Source: Sabulibacter ruber (GTDB lineage: Bacteria; Bacteroidota; Bacteroidia; Cytophagales; Hymenobacteraceae). From it: 64,000 nucleotides of DNA. The translations under genes were made by a program, and so were the position numbers. Positions 53,338 to 61,681 of this stretch are shown here, in pieces. The notes below the pieces were generated by a model. The model saw nothing but the letters and a program-made list of their open reading frames with translations, had not been told where the DNA came from and did no database searches. Where the stretch lies: the NCBI RefSeq assembly GCF_017355955.1, contig NZ_JAFFID010000003.1, positions 372,001-436,000 of the forward strand. The letters run 5' to 3'. Numbering within the stretch: position 1 is the first letter of the stretch; every line of letters begins with the position of its first letter.

Positions 53338-53714
53338 ACCAGTTGGGTATGCAGCCGCTGAAGGGTTTCCTGGGCATCGGTGCAGAGACCGGGGTGTACG
53401 GCCGAGGTTTGTACCACGGTGCTGCGGGTAGCGGTGAGCCACCGGAAACGAGAGGCCAATGGCAGTTGCCCGATAGTGCCCCCGTTCTTCCCACCGGCGC
53501 AGACCCGTTCAAACGCTTCCAGCCTTTCGTATAACTCAGTTAGGTCCAGGTCGCAGTTGAAGGAACGGAGCCGGTCCTGGTTCAGGTGAAAGGTAGTCTT
53601 GAGGAAACGCTGGGCCGGGCAATAAAGAATGACACCCACATTGAGAAACTCTTCGCGTTCTACGCACGGCACCACCCTTAGAACGGCGTACTCAAATAAG
53701 TGCTTTTCTTGCAT
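53331..53714 (-). CDS. DUF3037 protein, partner of HipA-like kinase
   Basis: This 127-residue protein starts MQEKHLFEYAVLRVVPCVER; the start at 53714 is chosen because the preceding residues read into the kinase gene and lack family similarity. It shows the DUF3037 pattern: EEFLNVGVILYCPAQRFL, then LERLEAFERVCAGG and LPLASRFRWLTATRSTVVQTS. The gene overlaps the kinase gene by 23 bp, so the two are translationally coupled. Families with this pairing are known as a conserved gene couple of unknown role. The stop codon lies within an inverted repeat. Confidence 0.8.
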   Translation of the reverse strand: MQEKHLFEYAVLRVVPCVEREEFLNVGVILYCPAQRFLKTTFHLNQDRLRSFNCDLDLTELYERLEAFERVCAGGKNGGTIGQLPLASRFRWLTATRSTVVQTSAVHPGLCTDAQETLQRLHTQLVL

Positions 53715-54489
53715 TCTGTGCTTCTTTGACAAAAATTTCTGAATGGGCCAAGCGGGTTTCCAGGAATTGGGCATACACCTGCCGATGCTCCTCTACTGTG
53801 GCAAACGGCGAGTCACCGGTTAACCAGTCCTCCGGGATCAAAGATACAATGGATTGAATCCGATCCGAAGTTAGAATAGATTTGAATTCTGCGTCTACGG
53901 TTTCCAGCTCGGTGGCGCGGGGCAGCAGCACGTGGTCTTTCACCTGCACAAACGGGCGCTTGGCCTGCTCCTGCCAGTTCTGCCAGTTATGGTGGAAGTA
54001 AAAGGACGCCCCGTGGTCAATAAGCCACAGTTCTTTGTGCCAGACAAGCATGTTGGTGTTGCGGGCCGTGCGGTCTACGTTGGTGATGAGGCAATCCAGC
54101 CAGACAACCTGGGAGGCCAATCTTGAATCAACGGTGTTCACGATGGCGTCAAAGGTGATGGCACGGGAAAGGTAATGCAGCCCCAGGTTGAGCCCTACGC
54201 TGAACTGCAGCAGATCCTGGATTTCCTCATCGGGTTCGGCCCTGCCAAAGCTCTCATCCAGTTGCGCGAACACAATCTCGGGAATCCGGAAGCCCAGCAG
54301 GCGGGCAATCTCCCCGGCCACCAACTCGGCAATGAGCGCCTTTACGCCCTGCCCGGCTCCCCGGAACTTAAGTACATACAGAAACTCATCATCGGCCTCA
54401 ATTATGGCGGGCAAAGAACCACCCTCGCGCAGCGGAGTGACATACCGTACCACATTGACAGCCCTGAGTTCGGGTTGGGTATCCTTCAT
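53692..54489 (-). CDS. HipA-like kinase domain protein (HipA_2 family)
   Basis: This protein has 265 residues from MKDTQPELRAVN; a longer frame from 54552 adds 21 unlikely residues. HipA-like kinase elements: N-lobe YVLKFRGAGQGVKALIAELV (ATP-lysine region), ARLLGFRIPEIVFAQLD, catalytic-loop-like LITNVDRTARNTNML, and metal-binding-loop-like WLIDHGASFYFHH. It lacks the N-terminal HipA dimerisation part and has no HipB-type antitoxin gene next to it. Instead DUF3037 follows with a 23-bp overlap. A Ser/Thr kinase or nucleotide-transfer role is plausible but not shown. The pairing could mark a non-classical toxin-antitoxin or regulatory module. Confidence 0.78.
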   Translation of the reverse strand: MKDTQPELRAVNVVRYVTPLREGGSLPAIIEADDEFLYVLKFRGAGQGVKALIAELVAGEIARLLGFRIPEIVFAQLDESFGRAEPDEEIQDLLQFSVGLNLGLHYLSRAITFDAIVNTVDSRLASQVVWLDCLITNVDRTARNTNMLVWHKELWLIDHGASFYFHHNWQNWQEQAKRPFVQVKDHVLLPRATELETVDAEFKSILTSDRIQSIVSLIPEDWLTGDSPFATVEEHRQVYAQFLETRLAHSEIFVKEAQNARKALI

Positions 54490-54634
54490 AACTGGTAATT
54501 CCTCTGTTTTCAAGAGCCAGGGAAAGAGGTTGTAACTCATTCCCGGCGGCATAGGCGGAGCAATCTCACCCCAGCCTCAAAGGGCGAGGCAAAGGTAGCC
54601 GATTCTCCTGAACCTGTAGGGCCTTTTACGGGAA

Positions 54635-55081
54635 TTAGTCTTCTAAGAGCCACTGGTAGGCGGCGTCTTTGTCAAAATGGACTTTGATGGGCTTGGCCGA
54701 TGGGGCCTCTGGCGCCACGGGCTTTTCATACACCTTGGTAGGGTTGGTCATGACAAAGCACTCAGGAGCCATCACAATTGCGAATTTCTTGAGTTGCTGG
54801 GAGCTGAACAAAGGAGCCATGTTCTGAACCAACCAGGCCTGGTTTTCTGGCAGCATGGACTTGATCCGCTGGGCATCGGTGAGCCAATACCTCACTCCTT
54901 TCATCTGAGCCAGATCAATGGCCAGGCGGTAAGCGTTCCGGAATTGCTCACTGGCGGGGTGCTGCAGAAAAGAGAGCTGCAGCACGGCAGCCTCCTTGCT
55001 CAGTTTAATCTGGACCACCTCCTCCTCGTAGACGGTTTCCAGGGTGAGCGTCATCAGTTTTTCGGCTCCCGACAATTCCAT
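54635..55081 (-). CDS. Unknown protein, SpoIIAA/STAS-like
   Basis: This 148-residue soluble protein has no signal peptide. A regular beta-alpha pattern (LTLETVYEEEVVQIKLS; LQLSFLQHPASEQFRNAYRL; GVRYWLTDAQRIKSMLPENQ) resembles the STAS/SpoIIAA-like proteins common in this phylum, but I cannot confirm a family. The tail KPIKVHFDKDAAYQWLLED is amphipathic. The ATG at codon 10 is a second possible start. It lies alone between a 36-bp-type repeat and the kinase pair. Confidence 0.65.
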   Translation of the reverse strand: MELSGAEKLMTLTLETVYEEEVVQIKLSKEAAVLQLSFLQHPASEQFRNAYRLAIDLAQMKGVRYWLTDAQRIKSMLPENQAWLVQNMAPLFSSQQLKKFAIVMAPECFVMTNPTKVYEKPVAPEAPSAKPIKVHFDKDAAYQWLLED

Positions 55082-55141
55082 GCCTTTACTCCTTTCTAGA
55101 ACAAGGTTAGATACTTACCTGTACTCCCGCTTTGGGCAAAA

Positions 55142-55176
55142 GTTTCCCTTGATTTTACCTAAAATAGGCTGAAAAC
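55142..55176. repeat. 35-bp inverted repeat, degenerate copy
   Basis: Read on the plus strand it begins GTTTCCCTTGATTTTACC and ends AAAATAGGCTGAAAAC. It is one base shorter than the family and lies 20 bp past the stop of the gene at 55197-55631. Confidence 0.55.
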
Positions 55177-55196
55177 GGCAATTCTAAGCTATTTTT

Positions 55197-55631
55197 CTAC
55201 TTATTCTTTTTCCCCTTCCACTTTTTCACCGCTTTCTCTTTTTCCTTCTCGGTTTTCAGCTTGGTGAACTCGGCATCGGGCAGGGAAATGGCGTAATACG
55301 CCGAGGACAGAATGGTCAGGTTTTCGTCAAAGTCATACTCCAGATTCAAACTCAGATGCTTGTTGGGGTTGAGCACATACTCCTCGCCTACTTTGTCAAA
55401 CACCTGGAATTCGTATTCTCCATCCGGAGTAGGTTTGGCGCTGGCGCGGGCCAGGCAATCGCCGGTGATCACCAAAGGCGTTTCCAGCTCTTCTTCGTAG
55501 GAAAACTCCTGAAAGTACTTTCCATCTTTTCGGCTGGTGAGGTATTCCACGGTGTCCAGGTACACCTCCACGTCTTTATGCTTACTGTCTTGCTTTGTCC
55601 CGATGCCCAGAATATTGCCTACAACTTTCAT
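55197..55631 (-). CDS. Unknown cytoplasmic protein
   Basis: This 144-residue acidic protein with a basic C-terminal tail (KEKEKAVKKWKGKKNK) has no signal peptide. Segments KVVGNILGIGTKQDS, VEVYLDTVEYLTSRKDGKYF, LETPLVITGDCLARAS and EYEFQVFDKVGEEYVLNPN suggest a beta-rich fold. I do not recognise a family. It is followed 20 bp downstream by a degenerate 36-bp-type repeat. Confidence 0.6.
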   Translation of the reverse strand: MKVVGNILGIGTKQDSKHKDVEVYLDTVEYLTSRKDGKYFQEFSYEEELETPLVITGDCLARASAKPTPDGEYEFQVFDKVGEEYVLNPNKHLSLNLEYDFDENLTILSSAYYAISLPDAEFTKLKTEKEKEKAVKKWKGKKNK

Positions 55632-55764
55632 ACTCTTCTTACGCTTGTTTTAGCCTCTTGGTGATACCAGTGCATACCAAAGGCTGGTCTATTGCGCGTA
55701 AAGGTAAGCGATCAGGCGGAAATTAAGTGACCCGCCGCTGATTCTCACCAAAACCACCCTTTCC

Positions 55765-55800
55765 GTTTTGAGGCTAATTCCTGAAATACAGCCTTTAAAC
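55765..55800. repeat. 36-bp inverted repeat, copy 12
   Basis: The copy begins GTTTTGAGGCTAATTCC and ends ACAGCCTTTAAAC. It lies 14 bp past the DUF3943 gene stop. Confidence 0.8.
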
Positions 55801-55814
55801 AGCACCTAAGCCAA

Positions 55815-57374
55815 TTAGTTGTACCGGCCTCTCCGCTGTGGGTCTTCCAGGAACAGTTGCAGGAAAATCTTCTGGTCGGTGATCACGGAGCGTTGGGTAG
55901 GATATTCCTCCAGTCTGCGGTTGGTGGTGTAGCCGAAGTGCTCATAGCCCAAACTCACGTTCTTGAACAGCCTGACCGTCACCCGCGGCCGCACAATACC
56001 GATGGAGTTATTTCCTTCCAGCCCTTCAAAGGTGTTGAGCCAGTAATGGTAATACACAAACGCCAGGGAAGCGTAGCGGCTCAGGCTCAGGGTGCTTTCC
56101 AGTTTGGCGTGCAAACCCGTGGTGTACACGTAATCGCGCAGGCCGTTCTGGTCTGGCGCAAAACGGGTGCTGTTGCCCGCCAACGGAATCACGCCCAGGT
56201 GCACGTTATTGTAGAAGTTCAGTTGCTTGGTAAGCGGCAAACGCGTGAACAAACCTCCGCCAAAGCCCAGCGCCCCTAAGTCAAAGTTGCGGGTGTTCCA
56301 GTAGTCATAGTACTGGAACAAACCAGTCAGCACCGACAGCTTACCCAACTGCCCATTCTTCCCGAACAGGATGCCGTACCCGGTAATGTTGTTGATGGTA
56401 CCTCCAACGGTGTCATTGGCGCCTTTGCTGAACTCGGCGCGTACCCTGAAAATGTCAAACGGCTTGCGGCGCTGCTTTTCAAACGGATTGCCGTAGTCTA
56501 ACTGCACATTCAGCATGGCCTTGTTGCGCCCCAAACCAAAGACATCGTCCTGCTGGTCGTTCAGGCGGTGCACCCCGGCAAACAAGGTGATGTTGACCGG
56601 TTCTTTCTCGTACACTTCTTTGTTGGTGACCTGAAAGGTTTTGCCCTGTAGCAGGCGGTTCAGTCCCCGCACCGGGTTCACCAAACCAGCCGCTATTTCC
56701 CTTACCACGCGCTCCCGGCCGCGGGTGCGATCATCCAGAATGTTGGAACTCAGCCGGTACAGGATTTCGCCCAGGGCAGCTCCGTTGAGCGGCGTGTATA
56801 CCATGTCATTGTAAGAGGGCAAGGTATTCTCCCCGAAGTATTCCCAGGTAAGACTTCCGCCCACCGCAAAAGGCAACGACTGCCAGTAACTGTAGCCCTG
56901 GCTGCGCGCGGCGTTGAAATACAGAGTTCCCTGGTACGGGTGCCCAATGAAGTTGATGCCAAACTCATCGGTGTCCCACTCGGGTTTAGAGCGCAGGTTT
57001 GTTTTCCAGGTGCTGGGGCTCACGTAGCCGTACTCTGCCTTGGCAACATATCTGTTGAAGCCCATGAACACGGCGTTGATGCCCACCACCTGAGCAGCGG
57101 GTTTCCAGATGGGCTGCCGTTTGTTGTACTCGGTGTCATCGTTAAGCAGGTCGCCGTACTTGTTGAACAAAGTGGTGTCCAGCAAAAAGGAGTTGGTGGG
57201 TTCGGTTCCGCCCAGAGAATCCCTGAACAGGTTTGCTTTGCGTTCTTTGATGCGTTGCAATTGCTCCTCCCGGGTGCCCCTACCGGGTTTAACTGAGTCT
57301 GGAGCAGTGATCACCTGGGCCTGTAGCAAGCTTACCGACCACAGGCAGAAGAAAACGGTATAGATGTATCTCAT
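55815..57374 (-). CDS. DUF3943 outer-membrane protein
   Basis: This 519-residue protein has a Sec signal (MRYIYTVFFCLWSVSLLQAQ). A helical N-terminal stretch (TREEQLQRIKERKANLF) precedes an outer-membrane-like barrel with DUF3943 signatures: DTDEFGINFIGHPYQGTLYF, SYWQSLPFAVGGSLTWEYFG and NDMVYTPLNGAALGEILYRL. Alternating strands in the C-terminal half end near KIFLQLFLEDPQRR. The physiological role is unknown. It stands alone between two 36-bp repeats. Confidence 0.85.
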   Translation of the reverse strand: MRYIYTVFFCLWSVSLLQAQVITAPDSVKPGRGTREEQLQRIKERKANLFRDSLGGTEPTNSFLLDTTLFNKYGDLLNDDTEYNKRQPIWKPAAQVVGINAVFMGFNRYVAKAEYGYVSPSTWKTNLRSKPEWDTDEFGINFIGHPYQGTLYFNAARSQGYSYWQSLPFAVGGSLTWEYFGENTLPSYNDMVYTPLNGAALGEILYRLSSNILDDRTRGRERVVREIAAGLVNPVRGLNRLLQGKTFQVTNKEVYEKEPVNITLFAGVHRLNDQQDDVFGLGRNKAMLNVQLDYGNPFEKQRRKPFDIFRVRAEFSKGANDTVGGTINNITGYGILFGKNGQLGKLSVLTGLFQYYDYWNTRNFDLGALGFGGGLFTRLPLTKQLNFYNNVHLGVIPLAGNSTRFAPDQNGLRDYVYTTGLHAKLESTLSLSRYASLAFVYYHYWLNTFEGLEGNNSIGIVRPRVTVRLFKNVSLGYEHFGYTTNRRLEEYPTQRSVITDQKIFLQLFLEDPQRRGRYN

Positions 57375-57678
57375 GGTTTGCCTAAACAGGTGCCAGAGCG
57401 GAAGGGGTGAATTGCCTCAATAATGGGGCACTTCCAGCGTATGTCTCTGTACCTACACGCGTCATACGGCAAAACCTACAGAAAAGTGGTACTTTCCGAA
57501 GGCACTCCTCAGGCAAACAACTCTAGTTTTACTACCTACAAACCTGTTTTAATCTTATTTTCAGGAAAATAGCTCCAAAACAAACAGTTTATTCCAGCCT
57601 ACAATTAAGCCGAGCTACCTCAGCAATGAACCCCGGTTTACGCCTGTTTGTTGTTCTGGCAAACCTACTATGCCTTGT
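57375..57678. other. Intergenic region before msrB
   Basis: This 304-bp gap holds promoters of two divergent genes (DUF3943 minus, msrB plus) and a 36-bp repeat at 57546-57581. No gene was recognised. Confidence 0.55.
57546..57581. repeat. 36-bp inverted repeat, copy 13
   Basis: The copy begins GTTTTAATCTTATTTTC and ends AATAGCTCCAAAAC. It lies between two divergent genes, so it is not a 3' element here. Confidence 0.65.
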
Positions 57679-58152
57679 ATGCTTCGCTGGATAGATGTAA
57701 TCAAATATGCCAAATACAGCAACCCCGAGCCGCACCTGCGGGTGGAGAAAACCGAGAGAGAATGGCAGCAGCAACTCACCCCGAAGCAATACCAGATCCT
57801 ACGCCTGAAAGGCACCGAGTCGCCTTACCGGAACGCCTATTGCAAATCCTATGAACCGGGGGTGTATGTCTGTGCCGGTTGCGGCACCCCGCTGTTCAAC
57901 TCCACCGAGAAATACCACGCCATTTCCGGCTGGCCCAGCTTTACCCAACCCATCTCCAAAGGCGCTATCAAATATCTCTTCGATGACAGCCATCGCATGC
58001 AGCGGATAGAGGTGCAGTGCAACGCCTGCGATGGCCACCTGGGCCACGTTTTCCAGGACGGTCCAGAACCCAGCGGCCTGCGGTACTGCATCAATTCTGA
58101 AAGTATGCTCAGGCTAGAGAATACTACGGAAGCTATAGGCGATAAAGCTTGA
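57679..58152 (+). CDS. msrB: Peptide-methionine (R)-S-oxide reductase
   Basis: This cytoplasmic repair enzyme reduces methionine-R-sulfoxide in proteins and has about 157 residues. Zn-binding CAGC and CNAC pairs, GWPSFTQP, GHLGHVFQDGP, and the catalytic RYCINSESM cysteine are present. The N-terminal extension is typical for the phylum (LRWIDVIKYAKYSNPEP). The ATG at 57679 matches the usual family start; an ATG three codons earlier is possible. It converges with the M3 peptidase gene across a hairpin-rich gap. Confidence 0.92.
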   Translation: MLRWIDVIKYAKYSNPEPHLRVEKTEREWQQQLTPKQYQILRLKGTESPYRNAYCKSYEPGVYVCAGCGTPLFNSTEKYHAISGWPSFTQPISKGAIKYLFDDSHRMQRIEVQCNACDGHLGHVFQDGPEPSGLRYCINSESMLRLENTTEAIGDKA

Positions 58153-58234
58153 CTTCCTTCTGGGAAGGGCCTACTTACGCAAGCCACCAGGTGCACCAGA
58201 CCTCCAATATCCTTAGGATGGGATATAACCCAAA

Positions 58235-58363
58235 CCCTCGCTCGCCTCTGGCGAGTGTGCGTCATGGTGCGGCCTCTGGCCGCTAGGTACTTGTGGCAAA
58301 ACAATTCCCCCATAGCGGCGAGACGCCGCCCTATAACCCACACTCGCCAGAGGCGAGCGAGGG
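58235..58363. repeat. REP-like cluster of four short hairpins with 25-bp outer inverted repeat
   Basis: Perfect 25-bp arms at 58235-58259 and 58339-58363 flank the cluster. Within lie CTCGCC-TCT-GGCGAG (58241), GCGGCC-TCT-GGCCGC (58269), GCGGCG-AGA-CGCCGC (58315) and CTCGCC-AGA-GGCGAG (58343). The 9-bp direct repeat TATAACCCA occurs at 58224 and 58332. It looks like a REP/BIME-type bacterial interspersed element. Confidence 0.8.
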
Positions 58364-58405
58364 GAATATGACACTCACAACTCAAATAGGTCCTATAAAA
58401 ACAAA

Positions 58406-58443
58406 AATCCCCATGCGCCACCTCACCGGTGAACATGGGGATT
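58406..58443. terminator. Bidirectional terminator-like hairpin
   Basis: AATCCCCATG pairs with CATGGGGATT around an inner CACC/GGTG stem. T-rich bases follow on the plus side and A-rich bases precede it, so it could serve both convergent genes. Confidence 0.6.
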
Positions 58444-58455
58444 CTTCTTTCATCT

Positions 58456-58491
58456 GTTTCAAGCCCGATTTTAACTAATAGAGCCTAAAAC
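58456..58491. repeat. 36-bp inverted repeat, copy 14
   Basis: The copy begins GTTTCAAGCCCGATTTT and ends AGAGCCTAAAAC. It lies 9 bp past the M3 peptidase stop. Confidence 0.7.
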
Positions 58492-58500
58492 GCTTTAAGC

Positions 58501-60732
58501 TTATTTCTTGGTGCTGGCTTTAGCACCGGTGGCTTTCTGGCCCGGTACCGGGAAACCACGGTCGCGCATGAGGGCGTCAATCTTGGCGTCACGGCCGCGG
58601 AACAGACGGTACGCCTCGGCGGGGTCCATGGAGTTACGCGGGGCAAACAGGTATTTCACCAGTTTGGCGGCCACTTCTTTGTCATAGAATCCGCCCGGGG
58701 CTTCTTCAAAGGCTTCTGAAGCGTCTGAGGTCAGTACATCGGCCCACAGGTAACCGTAGTAGCCGGTGGCGTAGCCTTCGCCGGAGAACACGTGCGTGAA
58801 GTGTGGTGAGCGGTGGCGCATCACAATCTCCTTAGGCATGTTCAGGGCGGCCAGCGTTTCGCGTTCAAACTTGTCGGGGTCCAGGCCGGTTGGGTCTGGC
58901 ACGGTGTGGAACTTCATGTCCATCAGCGCGGAGGCCAGGAACTCGGTCGTCTCGAAGCCTTGGTTGAAGGTGGCCGCTTTCTTGATTTTGGCTACCAACT
59001 CCGGCGGCATCACCTTGCCGGTTTTGTGGTGTTTCAGGAACTGGTTGATCACCCGGTCTGTAGACAGCCAGCGTTCCAGCAACTGCGAGTGGAACTCAGT
59101 GTAATCGCGCACGCCGCCGTTAAGCGTTGGGTACTTCACGTTAGACGCCAGAAAGTGCAGCGCGTGACCAAATTCGTGGAAAAACGTGGTGGCATCGTCC
59201 CAGGAAACCAGTACGGGCTCACCCGGCGCGGGCTTAATGAAGTTGGAGTTGTTAGACGCCAATACCGTTTGTTTGCCGTTGAAGGTGGTGTGGCTGCGGT
59301 ACGGCGACGCCCAGGCCCCGGAACGCTTGCCCGTACGCGCGAACGGATCCAGATACCACAACCCGATGTGCTCGCCGGTGGTTTTATCCGTCACTTCCCA
59401 CACTTTCACGTCCTCATGGAAGACCGGCACCGAACCGGCTGGCACTGGTTTGAACGCGAAATTGAACAGCTCCCCGGCGGTGTAGAAGATGGCCTGCGTC
59501 AGGTTGCCCAGTTCCAGGTACTGCTTTACTTCGTCAGAATCCAGGGCGTACTTTTTCTTGCGCACTTTCTCGGCGTAGTAGCGGTAATCCCAGGGCGCGA
59601 TGGTGATCTTGGCGCCGCTGGAGTTGGCAATGGCCTGCATGTCTTTCACCTCTTCCTTCACGCGAGCCAGGGCTGCAGGCCAAACGGCTTCCATCAAGGC
59701 CATGGCGTTTTTGGGGTTCTTGGCCATGCGGTTCTGCAGACGCCAATCGGCGTAAGTTTCGTAGCCTAGCAGTTTCACGCGTTCATCGCGCAGCTCCAGA
59801 ATACGGGTGATGTTCTTGTTGTTGTCGTTCGCATCGCCGTTGTCGCCGCGTGAGTAATAGGTGTTCCAGACTTTCTCGCGCAGGGCCCGGTTATCAGAAT
59901 AGGTCAGGAACTGGTCCATAGACGAGCGGGTGTTGGTCACGGCGTACTTATCGGGCTGGCCGTGGTCCGCAGCGGCTTTGGCGGCGGCTTTCACGAAAGA
60001 CTCGGGCAAACCGCTCAGTTGGTCTTTGGTGAAATAGGTCACGTACTTCTCCTCATCGGCCAGCACGTTGTTGCCGTAGGCCGTGTACAAAGAAGAAAGT
60101 TCTTTGTTGATAGCGGCGTAGCGCTGCTTGGCCTCAGGGCTCAGGCCGGCGCCTTCCATGGCGAAGTCTTCGTAGATCAACTGCACCACGCGCTGCTGAT
60201 CGGCGGCCAAAGGCGTTTTCTGCGACTGGTCATACACCGTTTTGATGCGCTCAAACAGCTTGGTGTTCTGCGAGATCTTAGACCGGAAATCAGAGATCTG
60301 CGGGGCCAACTCGGCCTGGATCCTGCGGAACTCCGGCGTAGACATGTTGCTGCCCCAGATGCCGTAGTAAATGAAGGCTCTGCTCAGGGCCTCGCCAGCT
60401 TTCTCATAAGGCACAATGGTGTTCTCAAACGTGGGCGCGGCGGGGTTATTAGTGATGGCGTCAATATCTGCTAAGTGCAAGGCCATGCCTTTCTCCATAG
60501 CAGGCTTCAGCTCGGCCAGGTTCATTTTATCGAACGCCGGAACTCCGCCGTAAGGACCCGTCCACTCGGCTAGCAGGGGATTATCCAAAGTCTCTTTCAT
60601 TTGGGTAGCGGCAGGAGCAGGTGTAGCGGTGGTGGTGGCGGTTTGCTGCGGCTGCGTGGAGGTACAGCCCACCATGGCCAGCATCACCATGAAACTGGGC
60701 GCCTTGCCAACTGGTAAAAATTGTTTACTCAT
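58501..60732 (-). CDS. M3-family metallopeptidase (Dcp-like) lipoprotein
   Basis: This predicted lipoprotein has 743 residues with lipobox AMVGC. Zinc-binding HEFGHALHF lies in the second half (about 525), with the third-ligand Glu downstream in the YTEFHSQLLERWL region typical of M3A. Other M3 motifs include NMSTPEFRRIQAELAPQISD and FSGEGYATGYYGYLWADVL. Dipeptidyl carboxypeptidases of this family remove C-terminal dipeptides from peptides in the periplasm. The Thr/Ala-rich linker after the lipobox is characteristic of Bacteroidota surface or periplasmic lipoproteins. Confidence 0.93.
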   Translation of the reverse strand: MSKQFLPVGKAPSFMVMLAMVGCTSTQPQQTATTTATPAPAATQMKETLDNPLLAEWTGPYGGVPAFDKMNLAELKPAMEKGMALHLADIDAITNNPAAPTFENTIVPYEKAGEALSRAFIYYGIWGSNMSTPEFRRIQAELAPQISDFRSKISQNTKLFERIKTVYDQSQKTPLAADQQRVVQLIYEDFAMEGAGLSPEAKQRYAAINKELSSLYTAYGNNVLADEEKYVTYFTKDQLSGLPESFVKAAAKAAADHGQPDKYAVTNTRSSMDQFLTYSDNRALREKVWNTYYSRGDNGDANDNNKNITRILELRDERVKLLGYETYADWRLQNRMAKNPKNAMALMEAVWPAALARVKEEVKDMQAIANSSGAKITIAPWDYRYYAEKVRKKKYALDSDEVKQYLELGNLTQAIFYTAGELFNFAFKPVPAGSVPVFHEDVKVWEVTDKTTGEHIGLWYLDPFARTGKRSGAWASPYRSHTTFNGKQTVLASNNSNFIKPAPGEPVLVSWDDATTFFHEFGHALHFLASNVKYPTLNGGVRDYTEFHSQLLERWLSTDRVINQFLKHHKTGKVMPPELVAKIKKAATFNQGFETTEFLASALMDMKFHTVPDPTGLDPDKFERETLAALNMPKEIVMRHRSPHFTHVFSGEGYATGYYGYLWADVLTSDASEAFEEAPGGFYDKEVAAKLVKYLFAPRNSMDPAEAYRLFRGRDAKIDALMRDRGFPVPGQKATGAKASTKK

Positions 60733-60874
60733 GATAGGGGTTAGTCTCAGCAGAAGATTTCTTTTTGCTTCTGCTCATGTAACAAACCCTCAAATTACTG
60801 AAAAATTGTGGAAAAGCGGTAAGTTGATGCCAGTAATTGGTCTACAGAACCCCATCAGGCAAGCTGGTAAGAGG

Positions 60875-61585
60875 CTAATCACCAGCTTTCAGAACCGATT
60901 TCAAGGCTTCGGTGATTTCCCAAACTACCTGCTGCCATACCCTTTCCTCCCCATCCAGAAAGAACTTCTGGTTTACCTCCAGCTCAAAACCCGCGTATTG
61001 GTCCGGGCCAAACTTGCCTCTTAGGTACGTAGGAAACCCATCGGCCACGCCGGGGTAAGGTTCATTGTACATCACCTTCCGCTCAGGGTTCAAGTCATGC
61101 AGACTGTTTTTCAGTTCCCGGGCAAACGTTTCCTCCAGGGCCCTATCGGGGTCAAACAGAATCCCAATCTCTACCTCGCGCACCTCCCCTTCCAGGGCCG
61201 GGGTAAACGAGTGTACCGCCAGGTGCAAGACCTGGTACCCCGCCTTGATTCTATCCTGTATTCTTTGCTCTACTTTTTGCCGATGCGCGAAATAGTACTC
61301 TTCCAGAATAGCCTGTTTCTCCTGGTCTGGAAGGTGCCGGGTGTACTCAGAGAAAAGCTCATCGGTTCCCAGAGAGCGGTTGCCTTCTACCAGCAGGCGG
61401 GAAGTGGTCATGATAGAAAGAGGCACTTCCAATTCTTTGGCCAGGTGCCTGGCCAGGCGCAAGGCACCAAAATCAATGGCTTTGTGGGAGAACAGCACCT
61501 CTTCCTTTCCTTTGAAAAGGTGCAGGTACTCCTCAGGGATTACGTTGCCGGCGTGCTCGCAGGAAAGAAGACAGAAAATAGCCAT
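60875..61585 (-). CDS. N-formylglutamate amidohydrolase family protein
   Basis: This cytoplasmic protein has 236 residues. Motifs of the family (PF05013-like): LLSCEHAGNVIPEEY at the N terminus, HKAIDFGALRLARHLA, LLVEGNRSLG, HLAVHSFTPAL, and YAGFELEVNQKF at the C terminus. Classical members hydrolyse N-formyl-L-glutamate in histidine degradation, but no hut genes occur here, so the natural amide substrate is uncertain. It follows the S66 peptidase gene on the same strand after 96 bp and a 36-bp repeat. It could share that promoter. Confidence 0.88.
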   Translation of the reverse strand: MAIFCLLSCEHAGNVIPEEYLHLFKGKEEVLFSHKAIDFGALRLARHLAKELEVPLSIMTTSRLLVEGNRSLGTDELFSEYTRHLPDQEKQAILEEYYFAHRQKVEQRIQDRIKAGYQVLHLAVHSFTPALEGEVREVEIGILFDPDRALEETFARELKNSLHDLNPERKVMYNEPYPGVADGFPTYLRGKFGPDQYAGFELEVNQKFFLDGEERVWQQVVWEITEALKSVLKAGD

Positions 61586-61609
61586 GGCAAGGGAGTCAAG
61601 GTGAGGCCT

Positions 61610-61645
61610 GTTTCAGGGCTGTTTTATAGAAAACGGCTCTGAAAC
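61610..61645. repeat. 36-bp inverted repeat, copy 15
   Basis: The copy begins GTTTCAGGGCTGTTTT and ends GGCTCTGAAAC, with nearly perfect pairing. It lies 36 bp past the S66 peptidase stop. Confidence 0.85.
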
Positions 61646-61681
61646 GAATAGTTTGACGTGATTTCTGAAGCAGGGTTGGAC

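Larger units (their letters stand above)
58153..58500. other. Hairpin-rich convergent gap
   Basis: This 348-bp stretch between convergent msrB and the M3 peptidase gene holds four 15-nt GC-rich hairpins (58241-58357), a terminator-like hairpin (58406-58443) and a 36-bp repeat (58456-58491). No gene was recognised. Confidence 0.65.

Noticed and set aside
58813..59769. 318-codon plus-strand frame
   Set aside because: It is antisense to the M3 peptidase, including the HEFGH motif region. Long stop-free antisense frames are expected from its GC-rich codons.
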